64,000 nt of DNA from Bradyrhizobium canariense (GTDB taxonomy: Bacteria > Pseudomonadota > Alphaproteobacteria > Rhizobiales > Xanthobacteraceae): contig NZ_JAFCKJ010000004.1 in the NCBI RefSeq assembly GCF_018130465.1, positions 1 to 64,000 of the forward strand. Reading direction: 5' to 3'. The stretch's first letter is position 1, and every line of letters begins with the position of its first letter. Made by a program: the position numbers and the translations under genes. The notes under the pieces were generated by a model that was not told the origin of the DNA, made no database searches, and saw only the letters and a list, made by a program, of their open reading frames with translations. This document shows, in pieces, positions 1 to 7,875 of the stretch.

Positions 1-75
1 CTTCACCAGCTGATTGTCAACGGTGTCCAGGCTCTCGCTGGTTTCCGTCAAGAACTCCCGCAACAGATCATCCAT
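1..75 (-). CDS. cheA: Chemotaxis histidine kinase CheA, N-terminal fragment cut by window edge
   Basis: Only the first 25 codons are present, reading from the ATG at 75 toward base 1. They encode MDDLLREFLTETSESL and then a D-x-V-D-N-Q-L segment. This is the typical opening helix of the Hpt (P1) domain of rhizobial CheA, the kinase that phosphorylates CheY and CheB in chemotaxis. The match is to the family as I remember it. The identity rests on this short peptide and on the chpT gene just upstream in the same direction, an order found in Bradyrhizobium-type genomes. A terminator-like hairpin lies between the two genes, so cheA probably has its own promoter in 76-200. Confidence 0.72.
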   Translation of the reverse strand, partial: MDDLLREFLTETSESLDTVDNQLVK

Positions 76-203
76 GAAAACAGGCCTTCATACAGGGAGG
101 GCGCGCACAAGACGTGATGCGCCATTTCGGAATGGGGCCAGCTTCACCGCAAAGCGTTTAATAATGGTTGAGTATGTGGAAAAGAACGGAACCAACAAAG
201 AGA

Positions 204-233
204 TAAGGCGCTCCGGACAAGCCGAAGCGCCTT
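204..233 (-). terminator. Rho-independent terminator after chpT
   Basis: Arms AAGGCGCT (205-212) and AGCGCCTT (226-233) pair perfectly around a 13-nt loop. Read on the minus strand the hairpin is followed by a T-rich stretch. It lies 38 bp past the chpT stop, so it should end chpT transcription before cheA. Confidence 0.6.
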
Positions 234-270
234 GTAAAGATTCGATTAACGTTTGAGAGCGGCGGCGTGT

Positions 271-924
271 CTACGAAGCGATAATGGTGATGGCCTCGCC
301 TTCGTGCGCGAGCCTCACGGTGAGCCCGCAGGCCTCTGCCAACAGCCGCGTATAATAAGGCTGGATCGCGTGCGCATCCGCGGCAGGGCCGCGCTCGCCG
401 CTCAGGAGCTCGGAGATGTTCTGCGGCAGACGCGCATTGTGTCCGGTCGCGGTGATGCGGAAGCTCATCGTCTCGCCCTCGCCGATCGGATCGATCGTCA
501 GCACTCCGCCGCGCGGGATCGTATGTTGCGAAACGACCAGCATGTTGAGGAGCAGCTTGACGCGATTCTTCGGCATCAGGATCCGCGGCAGATTCCAGGT
601 GATCGAGCACTTGCCGTCCTCGATGTGGCCGCGCGCCATGGTCTGGGCATCGCCGAGATCGATCTGCGCGCCGGACGAGCCGGCCGCGCCGAAAGCGAGG
701 CGGCAGAACTGGAGGCGGGCGGAGGCGGTTTTCGCGCTCTTGCGAATCAGGTCGAGCGCGAACTCGCGGTCGTCGGGCTTGGGATCGTCGTCGAGCACTT
801 CGAGCCCATTGACGATGGCGCCGACAGGGCTGATGAGATCGTGGCAAACCCGCGAGCACAGCAGCGCAGCGAGTTCGAGCGCATCTGGAGCGGTAACGGT
901 AGCGGGTGACGAAGCGTCAGACAT
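271..924 (-). CDS. chpT: Histidine phosphotransferase ChpT
   Basis: This 217-aa protein has the ChpT signature near its N-terminus: a helix ending SRVCHDLISPVGAI, with the presumed phospho-accepting His at residue 28. After it comes a degenerate Bergerat-like domain without an ATP-binding G-box that I can recognise. In alphaproteobacteria ChpT dimers carry phosphate from the hybrid kinase CckA to the cell-cycle regulator CtrA and to CpdR. The length is normal for the family. It is the gene immediately upstream of cheA and in the same direction, but a terminator separates them. The ATG at 924 puts the His motif at the usual distance from the start. Other long ORFs on both strands here are reading-frame shadows. 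Confidence 0.88.
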   Translation of the reverse strand: MSDASSPATVTAPDALELAALLCSRVCHDLISPVGAIVNGLEVLDDDPKPDDREFALDLIRKSAKTASARLQFCRLAFGAAGSSGAQIDLGDAQTMARGHIEDGKCSITWNLPRILMPKNRVKLLLNMLVVSQHTIPRGGVLTIDPIGEGETMSFRITATGHNARLPQNISELLSGERGPAADAHAIQPYYTRLLAEACGLTVRLAHEGEAITIIAS

Positions 925-1095
925 AAAGGGTTCCTGGAATTACACGGCGCGGACGCGGCGAATCACGCATGCTTGACGAATGCCGCGGGTTCTAACATTC
1001 GCAAGCCCGTGGCAGCTAGCTTGCGATCGGTTCGAAGCGGCCCTAATGCCGCGGCGAATCACTCGAGTAGGGATGGAATTGCCGATGAATGAGGC

Positions 1096-1932
1096 ATGCA
1101 GGTGAAGCGGATCATCGACGGCGCGGCCGCCTCCCACCTGATGGAGCCGCTCACCGCGCTGGTGGTAAAGGCGGGCGAAGCCATCCTCGCGGTCAACCGC
1201 ACGGCGATGCGGATCGACGGCAAACAGGACGGCTCGCCGGTGACCGAGGCCGACCTTGCCGCCGACCGCATCATCGCGGACGGGCTGGCGCAGCTTGCGG
1301 GCGACATCCCGACGCTCTCGGAAGAGCGGACCCAGCTCGCCTCGCCGCCGTTCCGCGAAAGCTTCTTCCTGATCGACCCGCTCGACGGCACCAAGGAGTT
1401 CGTCGCCGGGCGCGACGAGTTCACCGTCAACCTTGCCCTCGTGACATCGGGCGTGCCGCTGCTGGGCATCGTCAGTGCGCCCGCACTCGGGCTGCTCTGG
1501 CGCGGCATCGTCGGTCGGGGCGCCGAGCGGGTCAGGTTTGACGGCGCGACCATCGGCGCTGCCGAGCCGATCCATACCCGCAAGCTGCCGCCCCTGGGCG
1601 AGCCCTGGATCGCCGCGGTGAGCCGCTCGCATGGGAATCCCAGAACCGAGGCCTTCATCGATCACCGGCCCAACGCCGTCAGGAAGACAGTCGGCTCGGC
1701 CGTGAAATTCGGCCGGATCGCGGAAGGCAGTGCCGACATCTATCCCCGCTTCGGACCCACTTGCGAATGGGACGTCGGGGCCGGCTACGCGGTCGTGACC
1801 GCGGCCGGCGGCAGCGTGACCGACGGCGAGGGCGGCGCGCTCCGCTTCGGTGAGCGGCACGACAGCGGCTTCATCATCCCGGAGTTCATCGCCTGGGGTG
1901 ACCCGCAAGCGGCGAGACCTCTGACGTCGTAA
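1096..1932 (+). CDS. cysQ: 3'(2'),5'-bisphosphate nucleotidase CysQ (inositol monophosphatase family)
   Basis: This 278-aa member of the Mg-dependent inositol monophosphatase superfamily has the usual metal-binding sites: SEE at about 75-77, DPLDGTKEF at about 94-102, and a late WD motif (C-E-W-D-V-G-A-G-Y) near 235. The K-E-F after DPLDGT is typical of CysQ rather than of SuhB. CysQ hydrolyses 3'-phosphoadenosine 5'-phosphate, the by-product of sulfate activation. The gene stands alone, convergent with the YHS gene and about 5 bp from its stop. The ATG at 1096 has no strong ribosome site. An in-frame ATG at 1141 (residue 16) is an alternative start. Confidence 0.85.
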   Translation: MQVKRIIDGAAASHLMEPLTALVVKAGEAILAVNRTAMRIDGKQDGSPVTEADLAADRIIADGLAQLAGDIPTLSEERTQLASPPFRESFFLIDPLDGTKEFVAGRDEFTVNLALVTSGVPLLGIVSAPALGLLWRGIVGRGAERVRFDGATIGAAEPIHTRKLPPLGEPWIAAVSRSHGNPRTEAFIDHRPNAVRKTVGSAVKFGRIAEGSADIYPRFGPTCEWDVGAGYAVVTAAGGSVTDGEGGALRFGERHDSGFIIPEFIAWGDPQAARPLTS

Positions 1933-1937
1933 AGCCG

Positions 1938-2471
1938 CTACTGGCTGAGCTTGTCCTGCAGGGCCGGCCAGCGCTTGCCCACCTCATAGAGGAAGCGCTC
2001 GGGATTGGCGGCGAAGGCGTCGCGATTGGCTTCCCGGCTGAACAGATAGAGCCGCTGCGCCGCGATCGCGAAGAAACGGGGGTTACCGGCGATGGTGACG
2101 CCGCGGGCGATATCGACCGGATCGTAGCCGCCGAACTGCGGCCCGTAGACCTCGGGATGGGCCAGGAAAGAGGCCCGGTTGCCCTCGTTCCGAAAGCGCC
2201 AGACTGCGGCCCACAGGTTCGCCTCGAACTCCGCCGTCCCCTGCACGGCCGTGCCATCGACGAAATAGGCCACGGGGTCGAAGCCCTCGATCGCCACGCC
2301 ACTGAACCGGTTGACGACGATCCGCTCGGTGGTGGCCGCCCGCGCCGGCAACCCCGGGCAGACGATCCAAATGCCCGACAGCAGGCAGACCAGGAGGCCG
2401 ATCAAGGCAATTCCGGGGCGCAAAGGGCTGGCTTCCTGCCGTTGTGCCGTCATAGTTGCTGCGGATAACAT
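1938..2471 (-). CDS. YHS domain-containing exported or membrane-anchored protein
   Basis: The 177-aa product has a hydrophobic segment at about residues 24-46 (signal or anchor) and then a YHS domain. The domain is recognisable from the run I-E-G-F-D-P-V-A-Y-F, the segment G-T-A-E-F-E-A, and the later Y-G-P-Q-F-G-G-Y-D-P. YHS domains are small folds often linked to metals or copper. Here the usual Cys residues are missing, so metal binding is uncertain. The role is unknown. Two ATG starts are possible (2471, and 2453 at residue 7); neither has a clear ribosome site. Confidence 0.75.
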   Translation of the reverse strand: MLSAATMTAQRQEASPLRPGIALIGLLVCLLSGIWIVCPGLPARAATTERIVVNRFSGVAIEGFDPVAYFVDGTAVQGTAEFEANLWAAVWRFRNEGNRASFLAHPEVYGPQFGGYDPVDIARGVTIAGNPRFFAIAAQRLYLFSREANRDAFAANPERFLYEVGKRWPALQDKLSQ

Positions 2472-2562
2472 CCGAGTCGAGGGGACATCCGGCGCAACCT
2501 AGAGCCGCGCCTGTTGGCGTCAGGTTAAGGAAGCGACCGGATTCGATACCAGGGGTTCTTTT

Positions 2563-3168
2563 ATGACTTTCGCATCACGCCTTGCCGCAGTCGCGCTTGC
2601 CGCGATGGTCGGCTTGATCGTGCCGGCCGCCGCCCAGCAGCCGCCGCCGCCCAATTTGCCGCCGCCGCAGCGGACCCCGACGCCCAGCACCTATGGGCCG
2701 GACGAACTCGTGAACGCCGGCCACCGCTTCTTCGGCAACGTCTCGCGCGGTCTCGCCTCGATCATCGAGAAGGCGGTCAGCCAATGGGGCCTGCCCAACG
2801 GCTATATCCTCGGTGAGGAAGGCTCCGGCGCCTTCGTCGCCGGCCTGCGCTACGGCGAGGGCACGCTCTACACCAAGAACGCCGGTGATTTGCGCGTCTA
2901 CTGGCAGGGCCCCTCGCTCGGTTTCGACTGGGGCGGCGACGGCGCGCGCACCATGACGCTGGTGTATAATTTGCCCGCCACCAACGCGATCTACCAGCGC
3001 TTCGCCGGCCTCGACGGCTCGGCCTACATCATCGGCGGCTTCGGCATGACGGCGCTCACCGCCAACAACATCGTGCTGGTGCCGATCCGCTCGGGCCTCG
3101 GCCTGCGGCTCGGAGCCAATATCGGCTATTTGAAATTCACCCCGCGCGCGACCTGGAACCCGTTCTAG
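2563..3168 (+). CDS. eipA: DUF1134 / EipA-family envelope protein
   Basis: This 201-aa protein begins with a signal peptide whose cleavage is likely after A-A-A at about residue 24. A proline-rich linker follows, and then a compact glycine-rich domain with repeated F-V-A-G-L-R-Y-G-E-G and G-F-D-W-G-G-D motifs. That pattern matches the DUF1134 family, whose Brucella member EipA is a periplasmic protein needed for envelope integrity. The domain fills the rest of the protein, as in other members. The gene is preceded by GGGG-rich sequence, starts at ATG 2563, and ends in a hairpin at 3215-3237. The next gene, a membrane-anchored coiled coil, lies in the same direction, but the terminator argues for separate units. 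Confidence 0.82.
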   Translation: MTFASRLAAVALAAMVGLIVPAAAQQPPPPNLPPPQRTPTPSTYGPDELVNAGHRFFGNVSRGLASIIEKAVSQWGLPNGYILGEEGSGAFVAGLRYGEGTLYTKNAGDLRVYWQGPSLGFDWGGDGARTMTLVYNLPATNAIYQRFAGLDGSAYIIGGFGMTALTANNIVLVPIRSGLGLRLGANIGYLKFTPRATWNPF

Positions 3169-3214
3169 CGTCCCGCTTTCCCCTCCGGCGACGGATCAAG
3201 GTTAACGACATGTC

Positions 3215-3237
3215 GGGGCTGGCTTTTTGCCGGCCCC
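3215..3237 (+). terminator. Hairpin terminator after eipA
   Basis: Arms GGGGCTGGC (3215-3223) and GCCGGCCCC (3229-3237) form a 9-bp stem with one G-T pair and a TTTTT loop. The hairpin is 46 bp past the eipA stop. No U-tract follows directly, so termination strength is uncertain. Confidence 0.5.
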
Positions 3238-3287
3238 GCATGCAATGTCGTTGGTAAATTTTTCCTTAGCTTTCGGAGTTCTGGCCC

Positions 3288-4586
3288 ATGGTCGAGCCGA
3301 TCATGTACCTGGCGATCGGTTTCCTGCTCTCGATGCTGTGCGGGCTTGCGATCGTGCCGCTGGTGCATAACCGCGCCGTGCGCCTGACCACGCGCCGGCT
3401 CGAGGCCGCCACGCCGTTGTCGATGGCCGAGATCCAGGCCGACAAGGACCAGCTCCGCGCCGAATTCGCCATGTCAGCGCGACGCCTCGAGATGAGCGTC
3501 GACCAGCTCAAGAACAAGACCACGAGCCAGCTCGCCGAGCTCGGCAAGAAGAGCGACGCCATCAACCGCATGAAGATCGAGCTCGGCGAGAAGAACGCCA
3601 CGATCTTCGCCCTCGAGGCGCGCGAGAAGGCGGTGAAGGAGCAGCTCCGCGCCACCGAAGAGGAATTCAACACCAAGACCGCAGCCCTGCGCGCCGCCGA
3701 GCTCGCGCTGACCGACAAGCAGGGCGAGCTCGCAAAAATCAATTCCGAACTCTCCGACCGCTCGATGATGGCGGAGAGCCGTCAGGTCGAGCTGGTCGCG
3801 GTACGTGCGCAGATCGAGGAGCTGAAGTACCGCGTCGGCGACGCCGAGAAGGAATTTGCCGCGACGCAGGCGCGGCTGGCGCAGGAGCGTACCGACTCCG
3901 AGACCGCCTCGCGCGAGCTTGGCGACGCCCGCGGCCGCGTCGAGAACCTGAGCCAGCGCGTCACCGATCTCGATCGCCAGCTCATCGTGCAGGTGAAGGA
4001 AGCCGAGATGCTGTCGGGCCGCGTCGGCGATCTCGAAGGGCGCCTCGCCACGCAGGGCAAGCTGCTCGCCGAGCGCGACTATGAGAACAACCAGCTCCGC
4101 CAGGCCAATGAGGTCAATGAGCGCACCGTCAAGGAGCTGCGCGTCGAGATCGCAGCCTTGAGCGGCGGCAAGTCGTCGGCCGCGATGGAATCGATCCGCG
4201 CGGAAAAGACCGCGCTGGAGGAGCAGCTCCGCACCGCCCGCGACGAGCGCGCCAAGCTCCAGCGCGACATCAACGCGATCCAGCAACAGGCCGAGAGCTC
4301 CTGGGCGACCGAGCGGATGGAGAACGCGCTGCTGCGCGAGCGCATCAACGACATCGCCGCCGAGGTGGCCAAGCTCGCGATGCAGCTCGAAGGCCCGAAT
4401 TCGCCGATCGAGGCTCTGCTTGCGGCCGAGGCCGGTCAGCCGCCGAGGCCGGCGCCGCGCCCGGCCAATGACGCCGCGACCAATGGCACGGCCGCAGGCA
4501 CCCTGCCCGAAGGCGGCGGAACACTCGCCGAACGCATCCGCGCGCTCCAGGCCCACGCCTCCCGCGCCCGCCAGCAGGGCGCGTAA
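3288..4586 (+). CDS. Membrane-anchored coiled-coil protein of unknown function
   Basis: This 432-aa protein has an N-terminal transmembrane helix at about residues 6-25. Residues 45-375 are an almost unbroken coiled coil rich in Glu, Lys, Arg, Ala, Gln and Leu heptads, for example around E-L-A-L-T-D-K-Q-G-E-L. The C-terminus (380-432) is a short Pro/Ala/Gly-rich tail. I recognise no catalytic domain. The layout resembles cytoplasmic or periplasmic filament and scaffold proteins, or SMC-like coils without ATPase heads. Its position behind the envelope protein EipA hints at a cell-envelope role, but this is inference. Start ATG 3288 keeps the TM helix at the extreme N-terminus. Confidence 0.8.
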   Translation: MVEPIMYLAIGFLLSMLCGLAIVPLVHNRAVRLTTRRLEAATPLSMAEIQADKDQLRAEFAMSARRLEMSVDQLKNKTTSQLAELGKKSDAINRMKIELGEKNATIFALEAREKAVKEQLRATEEEFNTKTAALRAAELALTDKQGELAKINSELSDRSMMAESRQVELVAVRAQIEELKYRVGDAEKEFAATQARLAQERTDSETASRELGDARGRVENLSQRVTDLDRQLIVQVKEAEMLSGRVGDLEGRLATQGKLLAERDYENNQLRQANEVNERTVKELRVEIAALSGGKSSAAMESIRAEKTALEEQLRTARDERAKLQRDINAIQQQAESSWATERMENALLRERINDIAAEVAKLAMQLEGPNSPIEALLAAEAGQPPRPAPRPANDAATNGTAAGTLPEGGGTLAERIRALQAHASRARQQGA

Positions 4587-4755
4587 GCGGTCCCAAAACG
4601 GTCTCACCGCCGGATTGCCTGGTCTGCGCAAGGTTTTCGGGCCGCTTTTAACGTCTTGGGGCGCCTCGAAACTTGACACCTTCGGCCCGCACTTCTAAAT
4701 CGCGGGCTCCAAAGCGTCGGCCGGCCGAAACTCGGGTCGCCTGCATGATGGTTTC

Positions 4756-4830
4756 GGGTGCATAGCTCAGCGGGAGAGCGTTCCCTTCACACGGGAGAGG
4801 TCCAAGGTTCGATCCCTTGTGCGCCCACCA
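4756..4830 (+). tRNA. tRNA-Val (anticodon CAC)
   Basis: The cloverleaf can be folded by eye. The acceptor stem GGGTGCA pairs with TGCGCCC (one T-G pair). The D-arm is AGCTCAGCGGGAGAGC. The anticodon stem TTCCC/GGGAG encloses loop TTCACAC, so the anticodon is CAC, which reads GUG (Val). The T-arm is CAAGG-TTCGATC-CCTTG. The 3' CCA is encoded (4828-4830). A toxin-antitoxin cassette begins 265 bp downstream. I found no second copy of the tRNA 3' end in this window, so there is no direct sign of island integration. Confidence 0.96.
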
Positions 4831-4959
4831 TTCACCTTCCTGAACCCTGCTGATTGCGGCCCCATCGTCGACGCCTGCAGGCGTGTCGGGGACCGTCTCG
4901 ATCAAAAATGTCGAAAACAACCCCATGCACAGTACCCGACGCGAGCGGAATCAAGGGGT

Positions 4960-5005
4960 TACGTCTTTTCCGAATGTTTTGATTCGTCGGATAACACCGG
5001 CATGA
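4960..5005 (+). repeat. Imperfect direct repeat, left copy, flanking vapBC
   Basis: This 46-bp segment runs TACG..TTTTCCGAAT...GTCGG..AACACCGGCATGA. It is matched, with substitutions and a few extra bases, by 5811-5859 on the other side of the toxin-antitoxin pair, in the same orientation. Both end in the identical string AACACCGGCATGA. Confidence 0.55.
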
Positions 5006-5095
5006 CGTGGATTGTCCGCGGCGGTCGAAAGCTGCCCGCCCTTGCCTGAAGCAGGAGGCCACCTTATCTTACTTTGGTCTTACCAAGGAGACGGC

Positions 5096-5368
5096 ATGGC
5101 TTCCGACAAGCTGACAACGACCGTCTCGACCAAGGGCCAGGTCGTCCTGCCGAAGGCCATCCGTGATGAGCGCCGCTGGCGGGCGGGCACGCAGCTCACG
5201 ATCGAGAGCACGCCGGACGGCGTGCTTCTCAAGCCGGCCTCGCTGTTCCCGCCGGCCAAGACGGCGGATGTCTTCGCGTCGCTACCCTATCGGGGCAAGC
5301 CAAAGAGCGTGGAAGAGATGGAGGCCAGTATCGCCGCAGAGGCGCGACGACGCCATGCTCGCGATTGA
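5096..5368 (+). CDS. vapB: AbrB/MazE-family antitoxin (VapB-like)
   Basis: This 90-aa protein opens with the SpoVT/AbrB swapped-hairpin fold, recognisable from T-V-S-T-K-G-Q-V-V-L-P-K-A-I-R and R-A-G-T-Q-L-T-I-E. Its C-terminal tail (about 50-90) is polar and helical, as expected for the toxin-binding part of an antitoxin. Such proteins bind the promoter of their own operon and neutralise the partner toxin. ATG 5096 follows AAGGAG (5085-5090) at good spacing, so a longer in-frame start at 5012 is not needed. The last 14 bases overlap the PIN-domain gene, which implies translational coupling. Autoregulation through the region before 5096 is inferred from the family. Confidence 0.88.
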   Translation: MASDKLTTTVSTKGQVVLPKAIRDERRWRAGTQLTIESTPDGVLLKPASLFPPAKTADVFASLPYRGKPKSVEEMEASIAAEARRRHARD

Positions 5369-5744
5369 TACCAATCTCGTTGTTCGCTACCTCACGGGCG
5401 ATCATCCTCAGCAATCGAAGAAAGCCAAAGCCGTCATCGACGGTGAGGAAGTCTTCGTCAGCACGACGGTGATGCTGGAAACTGAATGGGTTTTGCGCAG
5501 CGCCTATGGTTTTGACGCCAAACGCGTGTGCAAAGCGCTTCGGAGTTTCGGTGGGCTTGCAAACGTCGTGTTCGAGGATCCCGGGCTGGTCGCGTTTGCT
5601 CTGGATCGAATGGACGACGGCATGGATTTTGCCGATTCGCTTCACCTTGGGCGGGCTGTTTCCTGCGATGCCTTCCTGACGTTCGATCAACGGCTCGTCA
5701 GATCAGCGAAGGCGATGGGCTTGGCAAAGGTCCGCTTGCCGTAA
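5355..5744 (+). CDS. vapC: PIN-domain ribonuclease toxin VapC
   Basis: This 129-aa PIN domain has the four acidic positions of the active site: D5 in M-L-A-I-D-T-N, E42 (or E44) in L-E-T-E-W, D94 in F-A-D-S-L-H, and D111 in T-F-D-Q-R-L. VapC toxins are Mg-dependent ribonucleases that cut tRNA or rRNA when not held by the antitoxin. The gene starts at ATG 5355 inside the 3' end of the antitoxin gene. The length is normal and the frame is intact, so the module looks functional. The pair lies between two imperfect direct repeats and just after a tRNA gene, which may point to acquisition as a cassette. Confidence 0.9.
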   Translation: MLAIDTNLVVRYLTGDHPQQSKKAKAVIDGEEVFVSTTVMLETEWVLRSAYGFDAKRVCKALRSFGGLANVVFEDPGLVAFALDRMDDGMDFADSLHLGRAVSCDAFLTFDQRLVRSAKAMGLAKVRLP

Positions 5745-5810
5745 CCGCGCCTGCGCTGCGCGAAGGCGTCACCGCGCGATGCGCGCCCGTGCGAGCCGCT
5801 GCGGATAGGA

Positions 5811-5859
5811 TACGCATTTTCCGAATTCGCTTGCTCCGTCGGGCAAAACACCGGCATGA
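5811..5859 (+). repeat. Imperfect direct repeat, right copy, flanking vapBC
   Basis: This is the partner of 4960-5005. Shared blocks are TACG, TTTTCCGAAT, CGTCGG and AACACCGGCATGA. The copy lies 66 bp past the vapC stop. It could be a scattered intergenic element rather than a transposition scar. Confidence 0.55.
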
Positions 5860-5894
5860 TGGCATCGTCGCGGGGGCTGAAGTCTGATGGCGGA

Positions 5895-6572
5895 TCAAGC
5901 GGCCCGCGCCGGCCGCCAGGCCGCGTAGAGACCGACCAGGGTCCCGATGGCGACCAGCGCTGCCGCCAGCAGCACCTGCAATTCGCCATCATCGGTGGTG
6001 CCTACGGACGACACGAGCCTGGTCACGACAACGAACAGAATGCCGACAGCGGCTGCTGCGCCCACGCTGAGATAGGCGAGCTCTCGCGTCAGGTTCCGGC
6101 CGAGAAGTCCGAGTGCCGTGAAGTACATCGCGCAAGCGTTGGGATGAACGAACAGGGCAATGCGCGCGTAACGACCATAGGCGTCGAGCAGGGACTCACA
6201 CCGGTGCAGTGCCGCTTTCGATGCAACCCGCTGCAGGAGCGGTCTGAAGAAACGTGCCTGTCCGTAACTCAGAACGGCGCCCACCATGATGGCCAGCCAC
6301 GCCACGATGAACACGGAGACATCCGCAGGTCTAGGATTGAGCGCCACGGACATCAGGATGAGGGCGGTTCCGGGAAAATAGCCGAAGTACGGGAAGACCG
6401 ACTCCAGCAGCACGCAGACGAAGATGAAGACCGGAAACCATGTTGAACCGGTCGCATCCTGGACGATGGCGTTCAGGTCGAACAGGTCCGTCTTGTACAG
6501 GACGAGGTACATGCACATGGCCAATCCGGCCAGCGCGTAGAACGGCAAGGCTCCCGACAGAAACCGTCTCAT
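5895..6572 (-). CDS. DedA/VTT-like polytopic membrane protein
   Basis: This 225-aa protein has about five hydrophobic segments (roughly 7-26, 45-80, 88-105, 160-185 and 198-217). A central motif, E-S-V-F-P-Y-F-G-Y-F-P-G-T, resembles the E-x(n)-P-x-P-G re-entrant loop of the VTT/DedA family of lipid flippases or scramblases. The later G-R-Y-A-R-I-A-L-F segment is also compatible with that family. The assignment is tentative because the second half is divergent. It stands alone on the minus strand upstream of a GreA-like gene. If it is a VTT protein, it would act in undecaprenyl-phosphate or phospholipid transport in the inner membrane. Confidence 0.6.
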   Translation of the reverse strand: MRRFLSGALPFYALAGLAMCMYLVLYKTDLFDLNAIVQDATGSTWFPVFIFVCVLLESVFPYFGYFPGTALILMSVALNPRPADVSVFIVAWLAIMVGAVLSYGQARFFRPLLQRVASKAALHRCESLLDAYGRYARIALFVHPNACAMYFTALGLLGRNLTRELAYLSVGAAAAVGILFVVVTRLVSSVGTTDDGELQVLLAAALVAIGTLVGLYAAWRPARAA

Positions 6573-6626
6573 TCAGCCATCGGGCTTTGCTTCGCGGACA
6601 CGGCGGAGACCATCGATAAACGCCCC

Positions 6627-7109
6627 CTACCCAATCGACAAAATCTCGATCTCTTGCGCGCCCGATCCAACGACATCTCCCACGGCCTTCCCCATCAGCG
6701 ACTTCGCCACCGGCGCCACGAACGAGATCGAGCCGGCCTTCGGGTCGGCTTCGTCCTCGCCGACAATGCGATAGGTTTGCACCCGGCCATCGGCGCGGCT
6801 GAAGGTCACCATGCTGCCGAAGGCGACGGTGTCGGTCGAGGCTGGGGCCGGAACGACCTGCGCCGTGCGCAGCCGTTCGGTGAGATAGCGGGCATCGCGC
6901 AAGGGCACCGCCGATTGCCGGCGCTTTTCGTTGACGTCCTCGATGCGTTGTGCGGCTTCATAGGCCTCGCGGGCGTCCTGAAGCTGCGCCTGCAACGCCT
7001 GCAAGCCTGCTTCCGTCACGAGGTTCGGATGAGGCGAGATCGGACGATCCGGCAACAACGTCTCGGCGGCGGTTTCCGCGCTCTCTTCTTTGGTAAAGGC
7101 AACGCTCAA
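6627..7109 (-). CDS. GreA/GreB-family transcription elongation factor-like protein
   Basis: This protein of about 160 aa has an N-terminal helical hairpin rich in Ala, Glu and Gln (A-L-Q-A-Q-L-Q-D-A-R-E-A-Y). Its C-terminal FKBP-like domain carries V-A-F-G-S-M-V-T-F, Y-R-I-V-G-E-D-E-A-D and S-L-M-G-K-A-V-G-D-V-V, the usual Gre C-terminal motifs. Gre factors rescue backtracked RNA polymerase. This shorter family is also seen as a GreA paralogue in rhizobia. I chose the TTG at 7109 because the product then starts S-V-A-F-T-K-E, as I recall for relatives, with AGGA about 10 nt upstream. The ATG at 7190 would add 27 Arg-rich residues that look like untranslated sequence. Confidence 0.8.
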   Translation of the reverse strand: MSVAFTKEESAETAAETLLPDRPISPHPNLVTEAGLQALQAQLQDAREAYEAAQRIEDVNEKRRQSAVPLRDARYLTERLRTAQVVPAPASTDTVAFGSMVTFSRADGRVQTYRIVGEDEADPKAGSISFVAPVAKSLMGKAVGDVVGSGAQEIEILSIG

Positions 7110-7200
7110 GTCGAAGATCCTGTCGAACTGTTCGGGCTCACGGCCAGCGGCTTCACGCCGCGAGGAATCGCGCCGGGCAGAAGCTGGCATTTATCCCGGA

Positions 7201-7716
7201 TCATATCTCAAGTTCGACGAAACGGCGCAGCTTGAAGACGATGTCCGGCATGGCCTGGCGGAACCGCGTTGCATTCCGGAACGTGGTCGAGAACGGCGCG
7301 AAGGTGATCATCGCGTTCCAGTGCCGGTAACCGTAGACCGTGACGGAGGCACCGGTCGCCGGAAAATCCTCCATCTTGCGCAACTCGCCCAGGACGAGAT
7401 CGGCGATCGCCTCGGCAGGCAATAACTGCTTGCCATCAGGCGTCGTGGCGATCTTCGCTGGCAACTCGGCTGACTTCGCGGCAGCCGGCACCGCATCGGG
7501 CGCGTTCTCGGACTCGCTCTCGGGCTTGTTCTCGGGTTTGGCGGGCGGCGTATCGGGGGCGGACGGCTCGACCGGCTCAAATCCGTTCGTCGGCGCTGTC
7601 GGCGGAGGAACCTCGACGAGAGGCGGCGGTGCCACACTGTCTGCGGCGCGCTTGTTGCCTCCCAGGATGCTGCTGATCATGGCCACAAGGCCAGCATCCT
7701 TCACGTCGTCACTCAT
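7201..7716 (-). CDS. Hypothetical protein with Pro/Glu-rich linker
   Basis: The product is about 171 aa. Residues 1-25 form a short helical head (M-S-D-D-V-K-D-A-G-L). A disordered, Pro- and Glu-rich linker follows (25-95). A compact C-terminal domain (100-171) carries G-Y-R-H-W-N-A-M-I-T-F and ends F-V-E-L-E-I. I do not recognise the family. The ATG at 7716 is preceded by GGGGGAG at good spacing, which decides the start; an upstream ATG at 7767 has no such site. It lies just upstream of the GreA-like gene on the same strand and may be co-transcribed with it. Confidence 0.7.
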   Translation of the reverse strand: MSDDVKDAGLVAMISSILGGNKRAADSVAPPPLVEVPPPTAPTNGFEPVEPSAPDTPPAKPENKPESESENAPDAVPAAAKSAELPAKIATTPDGKQLLPAEAIADLVLGELRKMEDFPATGASVTVYGYRHWNAMITFAPFSTTFRNATRFRQAMPDIVFKLRRFVELEI

Positions 7717-7875
7717 TACTCCCCCCAGGCTTCGGCCTACCCTAGCACCGCTCGCACGGACCGCCACTGGGGATGTACGGCCGGATTCCGTCCGGCCAAG
7801 GTCCTATTTTCAAGTCCGTCACACGATGGCACCGGCGGCGCGATGCCCGATCACGTCGCGCCGCCGTGCGATCCG

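Noticed and set aside
234-270. GATTAACG considered as a CtrA-binding box near chpT
   Set aside because: Only a half-site is visible, without the TTAA-N7-TTAA spacing.
4831-5095. Possible attachment site downstream of tRNA-Val
   Set aside because: I found no second copy of the tRNA 3' end and no integrase gene in the window.
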